Of a DNA stretch of 64,000 nt, positions 35,258-43,955 are shown one piece after another. The notes beneath the pieces are model-generated. The model had not been told where the DNA came from and ran no database searches. It worked only from the letters and a program-made list of their open reading frames with translations. The stretch's first letter is position 1. Each line of letters begins with the position of its first letter. This stretch comes from Lentinus brumalis (taxonomy: Eukaryota > Basidiomycota > Agaricomycetes > Polyporales > Polyporaceae). Made by a program: the position numbers and the translations under genes. The DNA is taken from NCBI GenBank assembly GCA_001792895.1, contig MARA01000016.1, positions 310,001-374,000 of the forward strand, in the 5' to 3' direction.

Positions 35258-36187
35258 CTACTTCGCCCAGTCGTATCTCATCCACATATGTAGTTTTAAC
35301 TCCCCTTCGAGTCCCTGCGTGGACACTGTTTTCCGTACCCTCTTATCCATCACTTTCCATACCCTTCCAGGGTGTTCTCCGACCTTCCCCGGTAGCGGTG
35401 CCAGTCCGCATTCTTCCGCTCTGCACATCGTCTGCCTTCCTCCGTTCCGTCTTCGGTCCTCGTGCCGCTCCGCCGCTCCGCTCCGTCCTTCCGCTTCTCC
35501 GCTCCGTCCTTCCGCTCCTCCGTTCCATCGTCCCGCCCCTCCGTGCCGTTCTCCGATATGTTCCGCTGCCTCGTATTGTCCCCCGACCAGCTCCGCCGCG
35601 CCGTTCCGCCTCCGTTGCGCGCTCCGCGTTCCATGCCCGAGTCGGCCGAGAACGTCTTGGAGACCAAAGTGCGCCAGGCTCTCCGTTGGGAACTCCACCG
35701 ATCTCCAAGTTATGTCACTTCGTGTGGCCCGCATCTCCCCGCCTTGCACCGTTTCATTCGGGACGTACACAATTTCCAACTCCACCCTCGTAATCGTGTT
35801 TCCTTTGCACCGATTCTGTATCACCACCCTCGCCCATCCTTCCTCCGCCTCGCAGATTTCCACAACCACCCCTGCCACGTGTGGGTCGTACGCCTTGAAG
35901 ACATTGAGGTTTGCATCAGGAGCTGTCGGCGCTGCTTTTGGGAGTGCGAACAGCTGGACCCGTCTACCGATCGCGAGTGGTTTCGTCGGCCGTACGTGTG
36001 TCGTGTAGACGTGTGTCTCCTCCTGGTCGTGTTTCGTCTGGTCACAACTCCTTCCTCTACTCTTCCACCACGCAAGGACCTGCGTCTCTGCCACTCCTGT
36101 TCCTCCAGAGAGCTCTTCCTCATTGCGCTGCTGCGACCGCGAATCGCGCAGCCTCTCTGGACCCTTTTTTGCGGATGATTTTGGCAT
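35258..36187 (-). CDS. LINE 'ORF0', left element: unknown protein conserved with right element
   Basis: A 309-codon frame in sense, about 680 nt from the element's 5' end and upstream of ORF1. Its core (residues about 65-165) is homologous to the 230-residue ORF0 of the right element. Shared pattern: PL-x-x-G-x-RV-x-L-x-AL, then YDPH-x-x-G, then a stretch ending RVVIQNRCKGNTITRV (right: LEVVNECKINPVRRV), then LE-x-x-Y-x-P-x-x-TV. The predicted core is beta-strand-rich. The C-terminal half is low-complexity, rich in Gly, Arg, Glu and Ala, from short tandem repeats at about 35430-35610. No known domain recognised. Standard Tad-type LINEs are described with two ORFs, so this third frame is unexpected. 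Confidence 0.65.
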   Translation of the reverse strand: MPKSSAKKGPERLRDSRSQQRNEEELSGGTGVAETQVLAWWKSRGRSCDQTKHDQEETHVYTTHVRPTKPLAIGRRVQLFALPKAAPTAPDANLNVFKAYDPHVAGVVVEICEAEEGWARVVIQNRCKGNTITRVELEIVYVPNETVQGGEMRATRSDITWRSVEFPTESLAHFGLQDVLGRLGHGTRSAQRRRNGAAELVGGQYEAAEHIGERHGGAGRWNGGAEGRSGEAEGRSGAAERHEDRRRNGGRQTMCRAEECGLAPLPGKVGEHPGRVWKVMDKRVRKTVSTQGLEGELKLHMWMRYDWAK

Positions 36188-36869
36188 GGCCTGGCTGGCT
36201 TGGAAAGCAAGAATGGGTAGAGGAGAGATGGTGGAGATGTGGACGTGGCAGGTTTTGGTGGTCTCAGCCAGTCATAAGTAGTAGTGAACGTAATCGGCTC
36301 CGTGCATGGAGAATGGTAATGAGCGAGTTTCGGTGGGCAGAGCCGAAAAACAGTTGGGTCGTTCTGGGTATTTGTATGCCTGGCGAGTCGTACTTTCATA
36401 TGATACTCTCTGCTCAATTCCGTGCGGCATTCCGTCTTCGGGCGCTTATTTGTCATCTTCATGACGCATCCTTCTTCCCGCGTCCAGGCGCTTCTCGACC
36501 GTGCTGGCAGGAGACCCATCCTCCTTTTGCGTCTCGTACCGTCTCGATAGTTGCTGTAGAACTGCTTGAGACGTCTCGCTGCTGGTATCCAGTTTCTGAT
36601 GCGAGTGTCTCGGTTGCCGCCACAGTGGCTCGGCCGACAGGTATGTTTCGTCTGTACACCTGGCCTCTCTTTCGTTCAATCATTCGCTCTTTCATTCGCG
36701 TCCTCTTCCGTTTAACAACGTTCGTCTGCACTCTACGCGTTCGTTTGTACTGCATTCTCATGCTAGATCTATTCCAAGTATGTATTATCCGCACGTTCTG
36801 GCCGCTCCAAGTGCCAGAGACCGTGGGAAAAGACCAGATGATGGTGGTCATGGGAAGAGGAGCGTCCTC

Positions 36870-36878
36870 CTCACACAG
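36870..36878. repeat. Target-site duplication, right copy (left LINE)
   Basis: CTCACACAG, followed by TTTATTTACC host sequence. Pairs with 25351-25359. Confidence 0.65.
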
Positions 36879-37770
36879 TTTATTTACCCCACTACCCCAA
36901 CGAAACATCTATGCCTTTCGACTTCCCAACGTAGTGCCATTCAATCTAATTCCAGACGGGCGACCAGGTCCGGCTCATGGTTCCTACATCACGTAACCCC
37001 ACATATTCTGAGGTGCGACCGATCTGCCTCCTTCGGCGATACTGACTCCCATACGTGTCCTCTCTCACGACAGCTTCCTCGTATGAGCAATGTCAAGGGG
37101 CCTGTATCGGGCGGACGAGCCGAGCTAACTCATCCCCAAGGGGTCAACCGCGTTCACTAACTACCGTGATGTAAGCTCCTGCTTCCGTAGCACTCTGCCT
37201 CCATTCGGATGCGGTCGACTTTGACGGATTGCAGACTTCTCCTAGCTTTTACTCGCACACGAAGGGGCTGCGCCGCTACAGCACGATTTTCTAAGGCGAG
37301 CGTTGGGGAGAAGGCGCACGCTTTGAGTAGCGTAGGATCGACGACATGAGGACGTTGAGGGCGAGGGCACCCATCGAGGTAAGCAAGACGATCCTGTATG
37401 ATCTGCATCCGACGTAAGGCACTCATGGTGCTAAACAGGATAGTCAGTCGTGAGCGCTGCTGGCGGATTAGCACGACTTCCACGGAGTCTCAAGTGAAAC
37501 GGGACGGAAGGAAGGGCTCCGCATACTCCCAAACTCATCATGCATCTGATCTAGGACGTTATCGTGGGGCTAGGATCGTCGGCGACGACAACGCAGTCGA
37601 GCGACTGGGAGCATAAGCTTACTGCGCAAAGGTTTTTTTCTGACCCGGATTGAGTGGGTGGTCGAATCGGTCCGAGCAAATCACGAGCATGGCGTTCGAC
37701 GATGTTCGACATGAGAGGCGACGGCCCTTACGCGAGCCGCTGTCCCCCATATCAAATAGCGACGGGAGTC
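36879..37770. other. Host sequence between the two LINEs
   Basis: About 0.9 kb lying between the right duplication of the left LINE and the left duplication of the right LINE. Before insertion it would have been continuous with sequence left of 25360 and right of 49334. A minus-strand frame at 37157-37483 has no recognisable domain and is not called. Confidence 0.45.
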
Positions 37771-37785
37771 AGACCGGATGCCGTG
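37771..37785. repeat. Target-site duplication, left copy (right LINE)
   Basis: AGACCGGATGCCGTG, repeated exactly at 49334-49348 directly after the poly(A) run. Confidence 0.9.
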
Positions 37786-39189
37786 AAAAGCTCCTCTTCC
37801 ACTTACCACCATCATTGGTCGGTTTCCCACGGTCACTGGCTCCTAGGAGCAGCCACACCGGGGTCGTCTGTCCTGTAGACAAGGAGAAACGAACAATATG
37901 AGAGCATCTAGATGCTTGAGATGGGCCTTGGGCATCCTAGGAGTGGGAATGTCATACCTCAGACAGTCGCAAGCTCGCTGCGAGAGCGAGGCGAGACCTT
38001 GCAACCAGAAACGCTGCTGCAGCGCCTGGCCCCTGGCCATCCTCCTCAGAGGGGAACGTCCCCGACGACGACTGAACAGACACCATGGATGAGCCCCCCG
38101 CCTCGAACGACGACGCCCGAGGGTGCCCGCTACTTGTAACAACTCGGGCTACACCATGGAAACGAACCTGACTAAGACGACACCACCATGGGAGTAACCA
38201 GCGCCCCGCATCAATACGCGTAGAAACCTCGGTTAACGACAAGTAAGGGAACACTAGACGCCGTGAGACGCCTCGGGACAGGCTGGAACCGAGAACCCGA
38301 TGCTCCGATGACTCGCACGCAGCGAAAACGGACTGAAATAGAAGAGTATGGAAGAGGCCTGGCGGTGCAGAGAGCGTGCAAGAGCGCTAGCATGCGAGAT
38401 GCTGTGGGCGCGCCACACCACAAACGCGCGCCTTACCCAAACGCTCTGCGACAGAGGCAACCAAGCGGAAGCGTCTGAGCCCAAACACACGTATGCCAGG
38501 CTGAATCTGCACCCGAACCCTGGCAAGAAATATGGAGATGGCACGGTCGTAATGCCCCCTACGCCAAGAGAAAGCTCCGTAATGCGACCGCCATAACTGC
38601 AGAAAGTTAGGGACGCGACAGCAACGCGCCGAATCACGTGATGGGAACGCTGCGCGTGGCTGAACCCAGGCTGTATCGGCGCCAAAGTGCGGGACTTAGC
38701 GTCTGGAAGCCCAAGAAAACCGCAACCGACCTGCCCAGTTGCAGCATAGGGAATGGTACCTCCTGCAAGGCTGACAATACCCTCTACCGACCAGACGGCC
38801 CACGAGGGGCTCTGAAAGAGGTCGCACTGCTCCAAGAGGTAATAAGGGAGTGCCCGCAACTTCCTTTCCCAAAACGTAGCCGATTGCGGCCGCGAATCGG
38901 CGAACTGACCGAGGAAGCGACCCTGCCCTCTGCCCATGCTAAGCAGATATGGGAAACGCCAGAAGTACCCCTATCCCAGGAGGAGAGGGTCATGGCACTG
39001 CAGCTCTCTAAGTTATGATATAACAGCTCCCGAACGCTGATGACCCTAACTTCACATTTTGATCCCCGTCTTGCTAAGCTGGCTGGACCAGCCGATTCGC
39101 AAACAATCCACGCTCCTTGCGCTCCACTTATTTTATGAACTTTTCTGAATTTTCTCCCCCCTCCTCCTCCAAGAAACAAAACGAGCGAC

Positions 39190-39882
39190 ATGCTACCGCG
39201 AACGCCCCGTCCGAACGACACCCAACACCCGTACAATGACCCTACCCCCTCCTCACCCCCAGTCGACGTCTACGCAAGATGGTCAGGGTACGTGGAGGGC
39301 AAGCCCACGGATCCGGAGGATTTTGCAACAACATCGCATTCATACGCGGTCCATAGAATTTCGAGCGGACCGCTCTCGCTGGGAACCAGAGTCAGACTCC
39401 TCGCACTCTCTCCAGCCCAGTACCACTCACCGGAGTATGCAGCTGATGCGTACGACATCTACGATCCCCATATAATCGGGCTGATTACGAGGGTTATGGG
39501 ATGGAAGGGAGCGGTTGTGGGTCTAGAGGTGGTGAACGAATGCAAGATCAACCCCGTCAGGCGCGTGCGCCTTGAAGTACCCTACCTTCCCGGACAAACG
39601 GTCCGCGATATCCGACGTTTCCGAGCAGGAACGGGACCAAAGCACGCTGCGACCTCCGATCTGAAGCCTTGCATGGTCGTTAGCGACCTCGCGAACGAAG
39701 GTCGATGCGGCGCGGCGGGATGCGCGATGCGCGCCACCGCCCTTCCCGGAGAAGCAATCCTTGATGAGTTCTGGCTGCCCGGATGCCGGGAAGCACCGCC
39801 GCGGAAGAAACCGAAGTACCTCCCAAAGCGGAACCGAGGCCACATGGCGGCCGTGGGATGGGTAGACGCAAATGAGGTGTAA
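39190..39882 (+). CDS. LINE 'ORF0', right element: unknown conserved protein
   Basis: 230 codons starting MLPRTPRPND. The core has PLSLGTRVRLLALSP, AYDIYDPHIIGLITRV, LEVVNECKINPVRRVRLEV and PYLPGQTVRDIRRFRAG, which align with the left element's ORF0. The N-terminal YARWSGYVEG may match the left AWWKSRG. The C-terminal part has several Cys (EGRCGAAGCAM, LPGCREAPP) and a basic RKKPKYLPKR end, and is not shared. It stayed open although the nearby ORF2 collected frameshifts, which suggests either a role or chance. No known function. Confidence 0.65.
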   Translation: MLPRTPRPNDTQHPYNDPTPSSPPVDVYARWSGYVEGKPTDPEDFATTSHSYAVHRISSGPLSLGTRVRLLALSPAQYHSPEYAADAYDIYDPHIIGLITRVMGWKGAVVGLEVVNECKINPVRRVRLEVPYLPGQTVRDIRRFRAGTGPKHAATSDLKPCMVVSDLANEGRCGAAGCAMRATALPGEAILDEFWLPGCREAPPRKKPKYLPKRNRGHMAAVGWVDANEV

Positions 39883-40616
39883 TTGGCGCAGACGATTAGC
39901 ATTAGGGTCGGTACGAAGCAGCGGAGAGCGCATTGGCACCGAAGCAGATTGAATGGAAATGTACCTTCTTCAGAATGGCGATTGAGCTTGATCGAACGCA
40001 CGGACACTGTCTGAATCGATATCCAGACATCGAACGAGGAGCATGTCCTGCTCCCGCCTGCCACGCGTGCAGAAAACTGACAGCGAGCGATGCGAGCGAC
40101 GGAGGGAGAGGCCGCATCCAGGGATGATGGAAAACGTGTGATGGGAGATAGTGATTGCTGCGGCGACACGCGGGCAATGCTTCTGCAGCATTGGTTGAAT
40201 TTGGAAACCCCGAGCACCGGCATCCGTATATGGACCCCGAGTGACCGAATGGGGCACCCGCAGCTGTGATGAAACACTTACATAAGGAAACTTTTACGAC
40301 ACGCCCAGCGCCCAATCCAATGCGGCAAACCACTCACTCTCACCGCAACGCTACTACGAAGCTAAGCACACAAGCGAAGGTTTTCGACCCCAGCTGGAGG
40401 CCGCAAATACTGACTTCAGTGAAATGACAGGGCCAGAGTGTGGGGATAGCCTGCACGGTGTGATGGACAGGAAATACGACAAGATGGAAGCGACCGCACG
40501 GCGACTGGCCTTACGGAAGTTGAAGAACCTGGCGAACCTTAAGAACGGGACACGCCCCTCGTCGAAACATAGGACCGCTTTCGTCGACCTTTCCTCCCCC
40601 ATATCAACTCGCAACC

Positions 40617-43600
40617 ATGCCCGTTCCGAACCTCAACCGCAACTACAACCGTCCCACTCTCCACATGTCTCTCACCCCGACCATGAGCCCCGGCAACGTC
40701 CTCGTTGCCAGCACTCCTGAGGAAGGCGAGATCGTTGAAGCCCGCACGACGCAGAACGCCAGCAACGCCTCTGGAGTGGTCGCCGACGCGCCTCAGCAAA
40801 ACCAGGGGAGCGCCGCTACTGTACGCGACTGCCTCCTCGATGCAACCAATACTGATCCCTGTGCCACGCAGGCTGGACAGCATGCCCCCGGGGCCATGAA
40901 CGCGCCGAGCACCAACGACTACGCTGCCCCGCCTCTCACGCAGCCTGCCCGGGGCCGTGCCCCCGTCGCTCGCCGTGGCGGCAGAGGTGGTCGTCGCGCT
41001 GGGACGACCTCCGCCCGTCACTCAAGCTCCCCCATCGACCTCCCGTCATCCCCGACCCCGGCCCCTCGCCGCCGCGCAGTCAATGAAAACATCCCGCGCC
41101 AGGTAACTAACCAGAGCGACGACGAGGACGGTGGCAGCAGCAACGGCACCGCTGACTTATGGCTTCAGGCTGGCCCGACCCCCACGAGCTCGGCCATGCG
41201 AACCCCTCTGGGAGACACAACGCTCCCTCGTAACCTTCCTACCATTCACGAGATGCCCCAGCGCAACAACGGTGGCGTGCAGGCCGTCAGGGAGGGGATT
41301 CTAGCTGGATCGCTTCCTGGTAAGCTGACATACCGCTCTACTACCAACGCAGCCCTGAACCCCAGAAAGCGGTTGTGTACGCATTCCCCGAGCCTGGAGC
41401 TGCAGGCTGGGGGGACGACGAAGCGTCCGAGGCCGAGAGCGAGGCTTCCAACTGAGCAGGAAAACCTGGCGGCACTCGAAGCGGAGGCGGCGCTGAACCC
41501 GTGGGCGAGCGGCGGGGCTCGCGGGACTGGCTTAGGTTTCCCAACGATGACAAATGATCTGCGTTCCATGGCTGCTACGTCTACACCGATCCCCTCCCTG
41601 TCTGCTTTTGGACGAGTCCCCCAGCATGTACGTGACGAAGATGACCCGTTTCTTGACTACATCAATACCTCTGCTTCGTATCCCACCCCTCACAAACAGT
41701 ACGACACCACCACATCGGCTGAACCGTCGCGCATAAGCGCCTGGCCGAATGAAGACTCGGTCCGAGGGACCCGCTCCGAGGCAGCTATGGACATCGACCT
41801 CCCGGAACGGGACGCCTCGATGGCGGAAGAAGAAGATGCCGATGAGCCTGTCCTGACAGCCCGCGGAGCCGCGACTGGGCAGGACGAGTCAGACTACCCG
41901 TCCGGGCCTCCGTCACGCAGGCAGCTGCGACTTCGCGACGTCCTCGATGACCCGTCGTACCTCGAACTGGACGGGAATGGAAGAGGAAGCACTCGCCGCA
42001 GCACGAGGAACGGAGATGAAGCGGCACCAAACCCAGTCAGGGTCCCGGTGGCCAGGTACCCACAGCATGCCCCCGATCGGGACTGGAGAAGTCGCCCGAA
42101 CAAGAGAGCCGACACTCGGCATGACTCTGAGGCGGACTGGGACGAAGAACCGGTCGAACTCGAGCGTGCCCCGCTACCGTGGGCTACGGAAGCGCAGGAG
42201 GAAGAAGCTCGAGCACACCTCCGCAGAATGCGCGAACGTGAGGCTACGATCGCGCGGACGCAGAATAGGAACCCTGAACGCAACGAGTTGGTGCGCGAAC
42301 CCTCCCTCTTCCGAGAGACGTCCGCCTTCGTGCCGCTGCCCAATACGAGGGCCGCGATGTACGTCAACAGATACCCCTCCCAGGCATCCGCGGGGTACCG
42401 TCCCGCCATGGCGGTGAGCGCGTCTGGAGGTAGAGTCATGTCGGCTACCCAGCCTACTCCGAGGTACCGTGACTCGAACCCCTGCCGCTCCCCCTCGCCG
42501 ACCACGAGCTCAGGACTTCCCCCGTCGTCACCGATACGCACTGAAGACTACTCCATCCTTGAGCCGAGCACCACGCGCGAGAAGCGGGAACCGCCCTCGC
42601 ACTCCCCAAACCCGGACGCGACGATCGACCACATCCCATACGCGCTTCCCACCCTCCTTACTGCAGCTGCGCCAGGAATAGACAAACCGACGGAAGTTGA
42701 CGAGGACGCCCGTTACCACGTCTATCGTGACGATCCGGAAACGATCATCCGCGGAATCTCCAAGGCCTGGGCAGACGCCATCTGGACGGACCCGCAACAC
42801 TCGTGCGTACTTGTGGAACTCTTCAACTTTGGCTACACGGAGAGCGTGCAGGCGAACCGCCTTGCGGCGGAAACGCTCCGGCATGCGGTCGCCTTCATCA
42901 CGGGCGAGAGGAGCGTTTGCATAGTGCCGCCGGACGTCGAGCAGCATGGCTATGGCCGGGGACGCGACCTCCCGTCAGTCTGGGCGGTGCGAGGCCTCAC
43001 AAGAACTGGGGAGGCGCGCCTCCTGAGCCGCTTCCCTTGGTCGTTCAGGAGTGTCTCCTTCTTCGCATACGCGCGCAGACTCACGCCGGATACCTGGGTC
43101 TTTGCGCTCGAGGGCTTCCTCGACGACGACACCAACGCAATCAAGGCTGCCGTTCGCTCGGTCCTTGAAGAGGACTACCACCGGCAGCGCATTGCGGTCC
43201 TGACGCGCAACAACCCCGAGTTCAAGAACCTCTCAGCGGCGGAACGCGTCGAATGGATCCTCGATTCCATCGACATACGCACCTTCCGCCTCTCCAACGA
43301 CAATGTGGTGGCGAATGTGCACATCCACCCACCGACACGCGACATCCCGCGCTGGCGCGAATGGGTGGCCGAGCTCCGCCAGAGACGCTACGGAAACTTC
43401 ACCAATGGCACTGGGGTTGTCAGGCGGATCACGCACTGCCTGGGGTGCCGCTCGGTTGACCACCCCTCGCATCTCTGCCACTTCCCTGACATCCAAGGCT
43501 GGAATGGCCCGAAGGCGGGAACGGGATCATACACCGCACGCCTCTCCCTCTGGCCACCAGCAACCGACGCCGCGAGTACAGAACACTGGAGGAGGTGGAA

Positions 43601-43712
43601 CGCAGCCACAGGGGCCCGGAGGGCGAGGGCGGGGACCGCGCCGCCAATGGGGAGACAGACTCGCGACGCGCACGCCGAGCAACAGAGATGCGCGCGCGCA
43701 GCTCCGTCATGA
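40617..43712 (+). CDS. LINE ORF1: gag-like RNA-binding protein, right element
   Basis: 1031 codons open from MPVPNLNRNY. It is hydrophilic and disorder-like through the first two thirds. A conserved C-terminal region matches the left ORF1: FITGERSVCIVPPD, LPSVWAVRGLTRTGEARL, then NGTGVVRRITHCLGC. The knuckle is CLGCRSVDHPSHLC (C-x2-C-x4-H-x4-C). A 51-nt GTACGC...ACGCAG segment at 40821-40871, phase 0 after codon 68, contains a CTGAT branch-like site. It could be an intron matching the left ORF1 intron; being a multiple of three without stops, it leaves the frame open either way. Confidence 0.85.
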   Translation: MPVPNLNRNYNRPTLHMSLTPTMSPGNVLVASTPEEGEIVEARTTQNASNASGVVADAPQQNQGSAATVRDCLLDATNTDPCATQAGQHAPGAMNAPSTNDYAAPPLTQPARGRAPVARRGGRGGRRAGTTSARHSSSPIDLPSSPTPAPRRRAVNENIPRQVTNQSDDEDGGSSNGTADLWLQAGPTPTSSAMRTPLGDTTLPRNLPTIHEMPQRNNGGVQAVREGILAGSLPGKLTYRSTTNAALNPRKRLCTHSPSLELQAGGTTKRPRPRARLPTEQENLAALEAEAALNPWASGGARGTGLGFPTMTNDLRSMAATSTPIPSLSAFGRVPQHVRDEDDPFLDYINTSASYPTPHKQYDTTTSAEPSRISAWPNEDSVRGTRSEAAMDIDLPERDASMAEEEDADEPVLTARGAATGQDESDYPSGPPSRRQLRLRDVLDDPSYLELDGNGRGSTRRSTRNGDEAAPNPVRVPVARYPQHAPDRDWRSRPNKRADTRHDSEADWDEEPVELERAPLPWATEAQEEEARAHLRRMREREATIARTQNRNPERNELVREPSLFRETSAFVPLPNTRAAMYVNRYPSQASAGYRPAMAVSASGGRVMSATQPTPRYRDSNPCRSPSPTTSSGLPPSSPIRTEDYSILEPSTTREKREPPSHSPNPDATIDHIPYALPTLLTAAAPGIDKPTEVDEDARYHVYRDDPETIIRGISKAWADAIWTDPQHSCVLVELFNFGYTESVQANRLAAETLRHAVAFITGERSVCIVPPDVEQHGYGRGRDLPSVWAVRGLTRTGEARLLSRFPWSFRSVSFFAYARRLTPDTWVFALEGFLDDDTNAIKAAVRSVLEEDYHRQRIAVLTRNNPEFKNLSAAERVEWILDSIDIRTFRLSNDNVVANVHIHPPTRDIPRWREWVAELRQRRYGNFTNGTGVVRRITHCLGCRSVDHPSHLCHFPDIQGWNGPKAGTGSYTARLSLWPPATDAASTEHWRRWNAATGARRARAGTAPPMGRQTRDAHAEQQRCARAAPS
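40821..40871 (+). other. Possible intron in right LINE ORF1
   Basis: GT...CTGAT...GCAG, 51 nt, in frame, phase 0 after codon 68. Its location matches the left element's predicted intron after codon 72. Splicing would be optional here. Confidence 0.4.
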
Positions 43713-43955
43713 CCGCTTCTGAATCAGACCGCAAATGCTAGAGACTGCATAACCCATATCTACTGTATACACTGACGAGTAATATAACCCGCGCGGCGCG
43801 TGACGAACGCCGCGTGATCCCACTCTGGAACTTAGGCGAGCATGGATAAGCCTGCGAAAAGGGAAGGAGTGAACGTCTCCTCTAAAGCCCACATATACTG
43901 GCCCGCGGGTGACAGGAAAGCTTGAAAAGAGGTTTATTCGGGGGTCTATTTAGAC

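Larger units (their letters stand above)
25360..36869 (-). mobile_element. Full-length Tad-like LINE retrotransposon, left element (three ORFs)
   Basis: About 11.5 kb on the minus strand. The 3' end is a pure run of 28 T on the plus strand (25360-25387, the poly(A) tail). The 5' end is set by the target-site duplication and by similarity to the other element's 5' end: both carry GCTCCTCTTCC, then ACCACCATCAT, then TTTCCCACGGTC. In sense order it encodes ORF0 (36187-35258), ORF1 (34069-31267) and ORF2 (30576-25615). ORF2 has an endonuclease, reverse transcriptase and RNase H, which fits the Tad clade of fungal LINEs. The open ORFs and clean tail suggest a young, perhaps active copy. It is inserted in the promoter region of the epimerase-like pseudogene. 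Confidence 0.85.

Noticed and set aside
35430..35610. Tandem pyrimidine-rich repeats as a microsatellite locus
   Set aside because: They lie within the coding frame of ORF0 and explain its low-complexity C-terminal half; reported there instead.
37157..37483. Minus-strand frame in the host DNA between the LINEs
   Set aside because: Basic composition but no recognisable family and no start or splice support.
38254..38937. 227-codon minus-strand frame inside the right LINE
   Set aside because: Antisense to the element's 5' region, no homologue in the left LINE, no domain.
38638..39018. 126-codon plus-strand frame before ORF0 of the right LINE as a further LINE gene
   Set aside because: I could find no matching frame in the left LINE, so conservation does not support it.
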